Assembly (NCBI GenBank): GCA_030690165.1 | Contig: JAUYHF010000051.1 | Span: 1 to 64,000 of the forward strand | DNA: 64,000 nucleotides | Source of the DNA: Deltaproteobacteria bacterium | GTDB taxonomy: Bacteria > Desulfobacterota > GWC2-55-46 > UBA9637 | Direction: 5' to 3' | Part shown: positions 8,525 to 15,425 of the stretch, piece by piece | How the letters are laid out: each line of letters opens with the position of its first letter | Position numbering within the stretch: position 1 is the first letter of the stretch | The notes under the pieces: generated by a model | Databases searched by the model: none | Seen by the model: only the letters and a program-made list of their open reading frames with translations | What the model was told of the DNA's origin: nothing | Program-made: the position numbers and the translations under genes

Positions 8525-11147
8525 CTCCGAACTCCCAACTCAGAACTCCCTTACCCCTGCCATGAGGCAGTATATGGAGATTAAGGAAACCTGCAGGGAC
8601 GCCATCCTTTTTTTCAGGATGGGCGACTTTTATGAGATGTTCTTTGAAGACGCAAAACTTGCATCGCGTATTTTAAATATCGCCCTTACAACAAGAGACA
8701 GAAACAGGGAAAACGCAATTCCCATGTGCGGCATCCCGTATCACGCAGCAAATAGTTATATAGCAAAACTTGTCAAAGAAGGGCACAAAGTAGCTGTGTG
8801 CGAGCAGATGGAGGATCCAAAAGAGGCAAAGGGCATTATAAAAAGAGAGGTAACAAAGGTTATAACGCCAGGGGTTGTATTGGAAGAGGAACTTTTAGAT
8901 GCAAAAACCAATAATTTCATAGCATCAGTAACATGGAATGGAAATACAGGCGGGCTTTCTTATATGGATGTGACAACCGGAGAATTTAAGGTAACAGAAT
9001 TTTCTGAAAAAACCGCGCTCATGGATGAGATTAAGCGCATAGAACCAAAAGAGCTGCTTATCACAGAAGAATTGGCTAATAGTAATAATTTTTCAGAGAT
9101 TTCGAAGATCTTATCTAATACGAGGGTTACGTCTCTCCGCGGCTATAATTTCAGGTATGATGACGCAGTTCACGGCCTTACAGGGCATTTCCAGGTTTTG
9201 TCGCTCGATGGACTTGGATGCGATTCATTGAATGAGGGCGTAAAGGCTGTGTGGATTGTTCTTAAATATGTGAAGGAAACGCAAAAAGGGGAGCTGCCTC
9301 ACATAAACCGGCTGTCCGTCTACCACCCCCATCAGTATATGGTGATTGACTCCATGACAAAGAAAAATCTTGAGCTTACAGAGACAATAAGACACGGCGC
9401 TAAAAAAGGGACGCTTCTCGGTCTTCTTGATAAAACCAAGACCGCCATGGGCGGCAGAAGGCTTAAGCGTTGGCTGGAATATCCTTTAAAGGATGTTTCA
9501 GAGATAAATAGAAGACTTGACGCAGTTGAAGAATTGTCCGGAGAAAAACTTATCAGGGCGGAGGTTCAAACCTGTCTGGTAAGGGTTTATGATATGGAAA
9601 GACTCGCTGTCCGGGTTGCCCTTAATACGGCAAACCCCAGGGATTTGGTGAGCCTTAAAGATTCACTCCTGACCATACCAAAGATAAAAAACCTCCTGAA
9701 GCCTTTTAATTCAGCGCTTCTTAAAGGAATATATCATGGCCTGGATGATGTAAAAGAGGCCTCTCTCCTGATAGAGGCAGGCATTGTTGACCTGCCTCCG
9801 GTTGCAGCAAGGGAAGGGGGGTTTATAAGAGACGGGTTTAATGCCGAATTGGATGAATTAAGAAACGTAATGCGGGACGGCAGGAACTGGATTACAAGAT
9901 TTGAGGCAGGGGAGAAGAAAAGGTCTGGCATAAATTCCCTGAAGGTTAGATATAATAAAGTATTCGGCTATTATATAGAGATTACAAAAACAAACCTTTC
10001 ACAGGCGCCTCCTGATTATATAAGAAAGCAGACACTTATAAATGCCGAGAGATTTATAACACCTGAGTTAAAGGATTATGAGGCAAAGGTTTTGGGCGCA
10101 GAGGAGAGGATAACAGAACTTGAGCAAAGGCTTTTTAATGAGATAAGGGAAAGGGTTTCTCTTTACAGGGACAGGATTCAGGAGACCGCAAATCTTTTGG
10201 CAGGGCTTGATGTCTTCTGCGCCTTTGCCCAGCTTGCAGATGAGATGGGTTACGCAAGACCAAAGATAAATGACGGGGACGTTATAAATATTGTGGAAGG
10301 AAGGCATCCTGTTATAGAGGCAAATAAAGAAGAGAGATTTGTTTCAAATGACACAATGCTGGATAAAACAGACAATCAGATAATAATACTTACAGGCCCG
10401 AATATGGCAGGCAAATCCACATATATAAGGCAGGTTGCCCTTATTGTTATTATGGCCCAGATGGGCTGTTTTGTGCCGGCAAGCGAGGCCCTTATAGGCG
10501 CTGTTGACAGGGTCTTTACAAGGATAGGCGCATCAGATGATATTACAAGAGGGCATTCCACATTTATGGTGGAGATGAATGAGACCTCTAACATTCTTAA
10601 CAATGCCACTGAAAAAAGCCTTATAATACTTGACGAGATTGGCAGAGGCACCTCCACTTATGACGGTTTGAGCATAGCATGGGCTGTTGCGGAATATATC
10701 CATGACCAGCCGGCTGTAATGGCAAAGACGCTCTTTGCAACCCATTACCATGAACTCACAGAGCTTTCCTTAACAAAGGAGAGGGTCAGGAATTATAATA
10801 TGGCAGTTAAAGAATGGAATGACAAGGTTATATTCCTGAGAAAGGTTATTCCCGGCGGGAGCAGCAGGAGCTATGGCATTCAGGTGGCAAGGCTTGCAGG
10901 CATGCCTGAGCCTGTAATACAAAGGGCAAAGGAAATCCTGCGCAATCTTGAAAAGGGGGAATTGAATGAACTAGGCATGCCCCGACTGGCCTCATCAAAG
11001 AATACGGAGCCGCAAATCGGACAGATGAACCTCTTGGGAGAAAAGTATCCGGTAAAAGAAGAGCTGCGCAAGATAGATACAAACACCCTCACGCCGCTGG
11101 AGGCGCTGGTAAAATTAAGCCAATTAAAGGAAATGGCAGGAGAGTAA
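8505..11147 (+). CDS. mutS: DNA mismatch repair protein MutS
   Basis: Recognises mismatches and small loops and starts repair with MutL. The 880-residue chain is normal. The mismatch-wedge motif Phe-Tyr-Glu is at 42-44, the Walker A segment GPNMAGKST at about 631-639, and the Walker B region LIILDEIGRGTST at about 706. The conserved N-terminus (TPAMRQYM) is preceded by about 15 residues encoded by a tandem 7-base repeat (8516-8550), so the first 17 or so residues are probably repeat-derived. ATG 8505 has AGGGA at 8491-8495 and overlaps pgi by 20 bases. mutL is not in the window. Confidence 0.96.
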   Translation: MLIPTPDSELPTQNSLTPAMRQYMEIKETCRDAILFFRMGDFYEMFFEDAKLASRILNIALTTRDRNRENAIPMCGIPYHAANSYIAKLVKEGHKVAVCEQMEDPKEAKGIIKREVTKVITPGVVLEEELLDAKTNNFIASVTWNGNTGGLSYMDVTTGEFKVTEFSEKTALMDEIKRIEPKELLITEELANSNNFSEISKILSNTRVTSLRGYNFRYDDAVHGLTGHFQVLSLDGLGCDSLNEGVKAVWIVLKYVKETQKGELPHINRLSVYHPHQYMVIDSMTKKNLELTETIRHGAKKGTLLGLLDKTKTAMGGRRLKRWLEYPLKDVSEINRRLDAVEELSGEKLIRAEVQTCLVRVYDMERLAVRVALNTANPRDLVSLKDSLLTIPKIKNLLKPFNSALLKGIYHGLDDVKEASLLIEAGIVDLPPVAAREGGFIRDGFNAELDELRNVMRDGRNWITRFEAGEKKRSGINSLKVRYNKVFGYYIEITKTNLSQAPPDYIRKQTLINAERFITPELKDYEAKVLGAEERITELEQRLFNEIRERVSLYRDRIQETANLLAGLDVFCAFAQLADEMGYARPKINDGDVINIVEGRHPVIEANKEERFVSNDTMLDKTDNQIIILTGPNMAGKSTYIRQVALIVIMAQMGCFVPASEALIGAVDRVFTRIGASDDITRGHSTFMVEMNETSNILNNATEKSLIILDEIGRGTSTYDGLSIAWAVAEYIHDQPAVMAKTLFATHYHELTELSLTKERVRNYNMAVKEWNDKVIFLRKVIPGGSSRSYGIQVARLAGMPEPVIQRAKEILRNLEKGELNELGMPRLASSKNTEPQIGQMNLLGEKYPVKEELRKIDTNTLTPLEALVKLSQLKEMAGE
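8516..8550 (+). repeat. Heptamer micro-repeat at the pgi/mutS junction
   Basis: Five consecutive 7-base units related to AACTCCC (8516-8522, 8523-8529, 8530-8536, 8537-8543, 8544-8550). The repeat contains the pgi stop codon and encodes part of the MutS N-terminus. The same motif, reverse-complemented, closes scpA at 2604-2624. Confidence 0.75.
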
Positions 11148-11183
11148 TGTTGTAGGAAATACTATACATTAGGGAGGTTAAGA

Positions 11184-12035
11184 GTGAAAAATATAATTGC
11201 CGGCACGAGTTACAAAATTCAGGATATTATAGAAACTGCCCTTGCCGAGGACATTGGTTCAGGCGATGTTACAACAATGGCAATAGCGGATAAAAATGAT
11301 GAGGGCGCTGTAGAGATAATTGCAAAAGAAAATCTTGTTGTTGCAGGCATTCTGATTGCAGAGGCTGTATTTAAGACGATTGACAAAAAGATAGAGTTTA
11401 AACCATTTGTAACGGATGGGGGTACTGTCAGGAAGGGCAAGGTTATTGCCAAAGTCTCCGGGAAACTGTCAACATTGCTCGCAGGTGAAAGGGTTGCCCT
11501 CAATTTTTTACAAAGGCTTTCCGGAATCGCAACACTGACCCGCCTGTTTACGGATAAGATAAAAGGGTTTAATATCAAAATCCTTGATACAAGAAAGACC
11601 ACACCGGGTTTAAGGATCCTTGAAAAATATGCCGTTAGGATGGGCGGCGGGTGGAGTCACAGATTTGGCCTTTGCGACGGGGTTTTGATAAAGGATAATC
11701 ATATCGCGGCAGTGGGCAGTGTAGCTGAGGCTGTGCGGAGGGCAAGGGATAGTGCCCCGAAGAATATGCTGATAGAGGTTGAGACAAAAAATCTAAGCGA
11801 GGTAAAAGAGGCATTGCTTGCCGGCGCTGATGTAATAATGCTTGATAATATGAAACCTGCTGCTATGAGGCAGGCTGTAAAAATTATTGGGAAAACAGCA
11901 TTGGTTGAGGCATCGGGCGGGGTTAATCTGAAAAATGTCAGGGCCGTAGCAGAAACAGGGGTTGATTTTATTTCAGTCGGCGCATTGACACATTCTGCAC
12001 GGGCAGTGGATATAAGCATGGAGGTGGTAAGATAA
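11184..12035 (+). CDS. nadC: Nicotinate-nucleotide pyrophosphorylase (carboxylating)
   Basis: Converts quinolinate and phosphoribosyl pyrophosphate to nicotinate mononucleotide, the last step of de novo pyridine ring synthesis for NAD. The 283-residue length is typical. Recognisable segments are EDIGSGDVTT near the N-terminus, ERVALNFLQRLSGIAT, ILDTRKTTPGLR and the C-terminal VEASGGVNLKN. The start is GTG at 11184 with GGGAGG at 11172-11177. The stop TAA (12033-12035) lies within the recombination core of the last integron attC site, so foreign cassette DNA begins exactly where nadC ends. Confidence 0.95.
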   Translation: MKNIIAGTSYKIQDIIETALAEDIGSGDVTTMAIADKNDEGAVEIIAKENLVVAGILIAEAVFKTIDKKIEFKPFVTDGGTVRKGKVIAKVSGKLSTLLAGERVALNFLQRLSGIATLTRLFTDKIKGFNIKILDTRKTTPGLRILEKYAVRMGGGWSHRFGLCDGVLIKDNHIAAVGSVAEAVRRARDSAPKNMLIEVETKNLSEVKEALLAGADVIMLDNMKPAAMRQAVKIIGKTALVEASGGVNLKNVRAVAETGVDFISVGALTHSARAVDISMEVVR

Positions 12036-12088
12036 CGCAACAATCAGCGGCGGCGATTCATGCCGTCCGCTGGATTTAAGTGTTATAC
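12030..12088 (-). repeat. attC site 4 (array end, overlaps nadC stop)
   Basis: On the minus strand the left core is GTATAAC (12088-12082) and the right core GTTATCT (12036-12030). The inner stem pairs CAGCGGACGGC with GCCGCCGCTG around an ATGAATC loop, leaving one unpaired base as in typical attC hairpins. The right core contains the nadC stop codon. The left core lies in the last codons of the DUF2283 gene. Confidence 0.8.
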
Positions 12089-12309
12089 GAGGTTTTTAAT
12101 TTTAATATTCTTGCCTGTGTTGTTTCTAATATAGAATCACGAAGAAAAGAACTTGCCTCTAATATCTCTATACCGATTAATTCACCGCTTTCATTTAATT
12201 CTGCCGTAATATTCGGACTCAACTCAATGCTATCTGCTTCTTTCCCTTCAGAGATAACTATGTGCAAAATATCTTCATTTTTAAAATATGTCATTTTTGT
12301 TTTATCCAT
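12076..12309 (-). CDS. DUF2283 protein, putative antitoxin (integron cassette)
   Basis: A 77-residue protein beginning MDKTKMTYF with the DUF2283 pattern: a short beta-rich domain with DILHIVISEG, ITAELNESGELIGIEIL and a Leu-rich end. DUF2283 proteins are often encoded next to a DUF4258-type toxin, as here, so an antitoxin role is inferred. The ATG at 12309 has GGGAGGT just upstream and overlaps the end of the toxin gene by 8 bases, implying translational coupling. The last codons run into attC site 4. Confidence 0.75.
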   Translation of the reverse strand: MDKTKMTYFKNEDILHIVISEGKEADSIELSPNITAELNESGELIGIEILEASSFLRDSILETTQARILKLKTSYNT

Positions 12310-12589
12310 ATTTAAACCTCCCAGTTTTAAGTCTGAAATTAATTTGTTGGCGTGTAGTTGCATGAATTGTGACTGGCATTATTTTGTTTCCATGCTTCTC
12401 ATATGGGATCATGATCAGTCTGTCATCATGTTTGCCTATCGCAATTAAACGGTGAGTTGTGGTATCAAAGCACCTCTCTCCAGAATGCCGTAATACATTT
12501 TCAATCTTTGAAAGTTCAAACCCTCTTGATTTTACTCTATACTTCATATAATTGGTCCATTCAATTGAAAATTCTTCAGGGGCTTCCAC
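12302..12589 (-). CDS. DUF4258-like protein, putative toxin (integron cassette)
   Basis: A 95-residue basic protein with a pattern I recognise from DUF4258/RelE-like small toxins: MKYRVKSRGFELSKIENVL, then RLIAIGKHDDRLIMIPYE and a C-terminal VTIHATTRQQINFRLKTGRF. The start is GTG at 12589 behind GGAGGGG. Its partner DUF2283 gene follows with an 8-base overlap, the usual toxin-first order for this pair. It sits in an integron cassette between attC sites 3 and 4. The toxin target (RNase activity would be usual for the fold) is inference. Confidence 0.7.
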   Translation of the reverse strand: MEAPEEFSIEWTNYMKYRVKSRGFELSKIENVLRHSGERCFDTTTHRLIAIGKHDDRLIMIPYEKHGNKIMPVTIHATTRQQINFRLKTGRFKYG

Positions 12590-12625
12590 ATCCCCTCCAA
12601 TTCTTTAGTATATTTTTATTATACC

Positions 12626-12685
12626 GTATAACGCCCTGGCGCTCAGCGGCGGCTGTAAGCCGTCCGCTGGAGTGATTTGTTAGGC
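12626..12685 (-). repeat. attC site 3
   Basis: Minus-strand left core GCCTAAC (12685-12679) matches the RYYYAAC consensus exactly. The right core is GTTATAC (12632-12626). The inner stem pairs CAGCGGACGGCT with AGCCGCCGCTG with one unpaired base and a short loop. Total span is 60 bp, at the short end for attC sites. Confidence 0.85.
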
Positions 12686-12710
12686 GTTCTTATATTCATG
12701 TGTTCATGTG

Positions 12711-12800
12711 CTAATTTACCAATTTAAATAGAACCGTCCCCTTTATTTCTTTTAACAAAGAATTTGAATTATTGTAATTACTATAATTATTTTTACCCAT
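12711..12800 (-). CDS. 29-codon ORF in a near-empty cassette (doubtful)
   Basis: The cassette between attC sites 2 and 3 is only about 165 bp including its attC. The only frame of note opens with ATG inside the recombination core (12800-12798) and encodes 29 residues rich in Asn and Ser. There is no Shine-Dalgarno sequence in the cassette because the core precedes it, so any expression would be leaderless or depend on upstream translation. It may be non-coding; the cassette also holds one of two copies of TAGAACCGTCCC (12729-12740). Confidence 0.2.
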   Translation of the reverse strand: MGKNNYSNYNNSNSLLKEIKGTVLFKLVN

Positions 12801-12871
12801 AACGCTCCGCATAACCGGCTGGCAAAGAAGCGCAGCGGATTTGCCAGTCCGAGTTGATGCGGTTGTTCGCC
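12797..12871 (-). repeat. attC site 2
   Basis: Minus-strand cores GGCGAAC (12871-12865) and GTTATGG (12803-12797) bound a 75-bp site. The fold pairs CTGGCAAA with TTTGCCAG and, outside that, CCGCAT with ATGCGG, separated by unpaired bases. It is longer than the other three and its stem is unrelated, implying a cassette of different origin. Confidence 0.75.
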
Positions 12872-12878
12872 ACAAGCC

Positions 12879-13352
12879 TCACTTGGGGGGCAGAGCAACA
12901 CAGTTATTCCCTTGCCAGCGCCAATTTGTAATGATACCTCGGCTATCGGTTGTAAATGTAGTGCGGCATGACAGAGGAATATTATAGACCGGCGTCTGTT
13001 TCTGCACATAGGTTGTTGAAGTTCCAGAATAGCTGCCGTAGGCACTGCCACCGTATGGACTGTATGCGCTGGCGGTTCCGGAATGGTATGTTGTCTGCGG
13101 CTCTGTATAGGTGTACCCTCCCATTTGCAAAGTCCGCTGGTTATAGTACTCAAGAACCCAACCACCATTTGAGAGTTGGTGGGACGATTGCGGCGGCCCC
13201 CATGATGCCACAAGATTGTCGGCATGGGAGCCAACCCAGGATTGGAGAATTTTCTGGTAATTCGCGGTTGTCGCGCATCCAAAGATAAAGAACAAAGCAA
13301 AAACCAATAAGAATAAGCCCTTAATCCTCGTTGAGTCCTTCCGTTTTTCCAT
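12879..13352 (-). CDS. Cassette-encoded lipoprotein of unknown function
   Basis: A 157-residue protein with a basic N-terminus, a hydrophobic stretch and a lipobox ending in Cys26 (FIFGC), so it should be lipidated and exported. The mature part begins with a segment around WVGSHADNLVASWGPP and continues with a Tyr/Ser/Gly/Thr-rich middle; two Cys (in LSCRTT and GNNCVA) could form a disulphide. Small lipoproteins of this build are common in bacterial genomes, sometimes in cassettes; I do not know a function. AGGAGG (in a GAAAGGAGGATG context) precedes the start. It lies between attC sites 1 and 2. Confidence 0.8.
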   Translation of the reverse strand: MEKRKDSTRIKGLFLLVFALFFIFGCATTANYQKILQSWVGSHADNLVASWGPPQSSHQLSNGGWVLEYYNQRTLQMGGYTYTEPQTTYHSGTASAYSPYGGSAYGSYSGTSTTYVQKQTPVYNIPLSCRTTFTTDSRGIITNWRWQGNNCVALPPK

Positions 13353-13375
13353 TCTGCATCCTCCTTTCTTTCTCA

Positions 13376-13435
13376 GGCGAACGCTCCGGTTCAGCGGCGG
13401 CGCGCAGCGCCGTCCGCTGCAACCGGTTGTTATGC
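13376..13435 (-). repeat. attC site 1
   Basis: Minus-strand cores GCATAAC (13435-13429) and GTTCGCC (13382-13376). The hairpin pairs CCGGTT with AACCGG and CAGCGGACGGC with GCCGCCGCTG around a GC-rich loop, with one unpaired base. The left core overlaps the stop codon of the HEPN-motif gene. Confidence 0.82.
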
Positions 13436-13918
13436 CGCCTCATCGATCCACCGCCTCACGCCAGCATGGATTTCGTAGCAGCCATCAAGGGTCGTGAGGG
13501 CTGCGCGTAGGATGTTGCGGTCGCGCGCGATCTCACCGATCGGACCATCGGGGTACTTGCCACCATGGAATAGGTTGTTCCTCGAGGTCTTCAGTAGGCG
13601 GAGCGTGAACGCCTCGTCTGACTCGCCCTCCTGCCGCGCGACCGGATCCCAGCCAAGCTGGCCATCGCGCACCACCTGGCGCCGCGGAGAAAGACGCCTG
13701 AGTTCGTCCACCGCTTCCTTGAAGCCAGGAGCCGAAACCTGTGCGAACCGCCCTTGGACTTCGCGCCCGAAGCGATCCCAGTCGGGTTCTGCTGCGTTGT
13801 TTCGGCCGGCCCTCAGGAATCCCTCTCGCTTGAGTGCGCACTCGAAGACGGAGAACTTCCAGAAGAAGTCGAGAACGAGATCGCGGTCAAGTGCCTGGGG
13901 CGGAAGTCTGAATGTCAT
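13430..13918 (-). CDS. HEPN-motif protein, first integron cassette
   Basis: A 162-residue, mostly helical protein with an Arg-x4-His motif in SRNNLFHGGK (Arg113, His118), the active-site signature of HEPN RNases. The surrounding context (Leu-Leu-Lys-Thr before it, Arg-Asp-Arg-x2-Leu-Arg-Ala-Ala after it) fits HEPN helices. Function as an RNase toxin or defence factor is inference; no antitoxin is visible next to it. The gene is clearly more GC-rich than all its neighbours, a sign of recent origin elsewhere. It is the cassette next to the attI-type core and lies directly downstream of the strong outward promoter. Confidence 0.75.
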   Translation of the reverse strand: MTFRLPPQALDRDLVLDFFWKFSVFECALKREGFLRAGRNNAAEPDWDRFGREVQGRFAQVSAPGFKEAVDELRRLSPRRQVVRDGQLGWDPVARQEGESDEAFTLRLLKTSRNNLFHGGKYPDGPIGEIARDRNILRAALTTLDGCYEIHAGVRRWIDEAA

Positions 13919-13944
13919 CCTCTCTCCTTACCTCCACTCAGACG

Positions 13945-13951
13945 GCATAAC
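13945..13951 (-). other. attI/first-cassette recombination core
   Basis: Minus-strand GTTATGC, the same form as the cores of the downstream attC sites and oriented the same way. It sits between the outward promoter and the first cassette gene, where attI recombination joins the newest cassette. The rest of attI should occupy about 13952-14100, but its integrase-binding repeats are not obvious. Confidence 0.7.
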
Positions 13952-13984
13952 ATTGCTTTTTAAGTTTATTCAACATTATGCTGG

Positions 13985-14013
13985 ATTATAGAAATTGAAG
14001 GGGAGATAGTCAA
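13985..14013 (-). promoter_or_regulatory. Cassette promoter (Pc-like), sigma70 type
   Basis: Minus-strand -35 box TTGACT (14013-14008) and -10 box TATAAT (13990-13985) with a 17-base spacer, an almost perfect consensus. It points into the cassette array, starts about 25 bases before the attI-type core, and would drive the HEPN-motif gene first. Confidence 0.75.
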
Positions 14014-14033
14014 GAAAAAAAATTATAAAACCG

Positions 14034-14062
14034 TTGAAAATGGAGAGGAGATGCAATATAAT
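14034..14062 (+). promoter_or_regulatory. Integrase promoter, sigma70 type
   Basis: Plus-strand -35 box TTGAAA (14034-14039) and -10 box TATAAT (14057-14062) with a 17-base spacer, about 50 bases before the intI start. A perfect 9-base inverted repeat, CAATATAAT (14054-14062) and ATTATATTG (14078-14086), overlaps the -10 box and could be an operator. No LexA-type CTGT-N8-ACAG box was seen. Confidence 0.7.
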
Positions 14063-14112
14063 GATTTTGTATCAATTATTATATTGCTGAAATATAGTAT
14101 CGCATATTGGTT

Positions 14113-14401
14113 ATGTTAGAGTCTTTTAAACGATTTTTGTCATCAAAAGGTAAGGTAAACGAGAAATATCTTCCGTTTTATTTGAAGTGGGTTACAGAAG
14201 GTTATCGCTACCTTGATATTCCATTATCTCAACCAATTACAAATGAGCAAAAATCTCAATTTCTAAAATATTTATCTAAAAGCCACGAAGACTATCAGGT
14301 TCAGCAGGTTGGACAGGGTGCTCCGGCTATACGGATATTTTCTTTCCAGAACAAAGAAGAACGAAAATGGATTTGCAACTAAAAAAATATCCTTGGCGTA
14401 A
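14113..14401 (+). pseudogene. intI: Integron integrase remnant (N-terminal part, frameshifted)
   Basis: The first 60 codons from ATG 14113 encode the N-terminal SAM-like domain of a tyrosine recombinase of integron type: LESFKRFLSSKGKVNEKYL, FYLKWVTEGYRYL and QFLKYLSKSHEDYQVQQ. After QVQQ the frame leaves the family, but the +1 frame continues it with LDRVLRLYGYFLSR, so a single inserted G near 14310 explains the break. That frame stops at 14401. The whole catalytic domain (Arg-His-Arg-Tyr) is missing, so no active recombinase can be made. Its position, divergent from the cassettes, supports the identity. Confidence 0.8.
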
Positions 14402-14420
14402 GGAATCCGCTGGATAATCA

Positions 14421-15425
14421 ATGAAAGTCAACACAATATCCACAGAACAATCAATCCTCAGGCTGCTTAAAAAGAAAACCTTTTCTTATCTCTCTGGCCA
14501 GGCCTTGAGTAAAACCTTCGGCCTGTCAAGGACTGCAATCTGGAAGCATATAAATGCAATCAAGGAGATGGGCTATGATATAGAGGCAAGTCCTGCCAAG
14601 GGATACAGATTAAATATAGAGAATCTGCCTTTCAATAAAATTGAAATCTCCTCAAATCTTAAAACATCTTTTATCGGGAGGGCTCTTTCTTTTTATAAAG
14701 AGACAGGCTCAACCAATGATACTGCCAAAGAGTTTGCTGCAAAGGGCGTAGAGGAAGGCGCGGTTATAGCAGCCGATTGTCAGAAAAAAGGCAAAGGAAG
14801 GCTGGGGAGGAGATGGGAATCGCCTGCCGGCGTAAATATCTATACATCCATCATCCTGCGTCCGAACATACTGCCTGTATTTGCCCCCCAGCTTACACTG
14901 GTTTCCGCAGTTGCAGCGGCAGAGACTGTTTCAAAATTTTTAAACACCGGTTCAGGTTACAAACCTGAACCCACAGTTAAATGGCCCAATGACATCCTTA
15001 TAAATTCAAAAAAGGTTGCAGGCATCTTAACTGAGATGAACTCTGAGATGGACAGGATAAATTTTGTTGTTATCGGTATAGGCGTGAATGTGAATATGAC
15101 GAAAAAGATGTTCCCGGAAGAATTAAGACAGATTGCAACATCATTGAAAGAAGAAACAGGAAGAGACATTTCAAGGATAGATTTTATCCAAACACTTTAT
15201 ATGAATATGGAAAGATGGTATAAAGAATATCTCAAAAATGGTTTTGAGCCTGTCCGCAAGGCATGGACAGACTATTTTAATATGAGAGATAAAATGGTGA
15301 AGGTTCAACAGATGGACAGGGTGATTGAAGGCATCGCCATCGGCATTGACGGCAACGGGGCGCTGCTGTTGAGGGGAAAAGATGGAAAGGTTGCGAGAAT
15401 ACTGTCAGGGGATGTATCAGCATGA
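14421..15425 (+). CDS. birA: Bifunctional biotin ligase / biotin operon repressor
   Basis: Attaches biotin to carboxyl carrier proteins through biotinyl-5'-AMP, and the N-terminal winged helix (about residues 10-65, with SRTAIWKHINAI) binds DNA as a biotin-responsive repressor. The biotin/ATP loop is KGKGRLGRRW (about 122-131), followed by KWPNDI (about 186). The 334-residue length is normal for the bifunctional type. The 3' end overlaps dapF as ATGA. Upstream DNA is the integron boundary, so any native promoter may have been changed by that insertion. Confidence 0.94.
   Translation: MKVNTISTEQSILRLLKKKTFSYLSGQALSKTFGLSRTAIWKHINAIKEMGYDIEASPAKGYRLNIENLPFNKIEISSNLKTSFIGRALSFYKETGSTNDTAKEFAAKGVEEGAVIAADCQKKGKGRLGRRWESPAGVNIYTSIILRPNILPVFAPQLTLVSAVAAAETVSKFLNTGSGYKPEPTVKWPNDILINSKKVAGILTEMNSEMDRINFVVIGIGVNVNMTKKMFPEELRQIATSLKEETGRDISRIDFIQTLYMNMERWYKEYLKNGFEPVRKAWTDYFNMRDKMVKVQQMDRVIEGIAIGIDGNGALLLRGKDGKVARILSGDVSA

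Larger units (their letters stand above)
12030..14401 (-). mobile_element. Decayed integron: attI-type junction, four-attC cassette array and intI remnant
   Basis: Reading on the minus strand: a promoter at 13985-14013, an attI-type core GTTATGC at 13951-13945, then cassettes each closed by a folded attC site (13376-13435, 12797-12871, 12626-12685, 12030-12088). The integrase remnant is divergent on the plus strand (14113-14401), which is the standard integron layout. Three attC sites share the stem CAGCGGACGGC paired with GCCGCCGCTG, with one unpaired base. The integrase lacks its catalytic domain, so the array is fixed unless an integrase acts in trans. It is inserted between nadC and birA. 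Confidence 0.85.

Noticed and set aside
12752-13300. 182-codon minus-strand frame
   Set aside because: It is antisense-frame shadow of the cassette lipoprotein in another frame and runs through attC site 2; the lipoprotein has a lipobox and a proper ribosome-binding site.
13533-13841. 102-codon minus-strand frame within the HEPN-motif gene
   Set aside because: High GC content opens several frames; only the 162-codon frame ends at the attC core and carries a conserved motif.
14034-14112. LexA box controlling intI
   Set aside because: No CTGT-N8-ACAG or similar gram-positive type box is present; only the AT-rich 9-base palindrome is seen.
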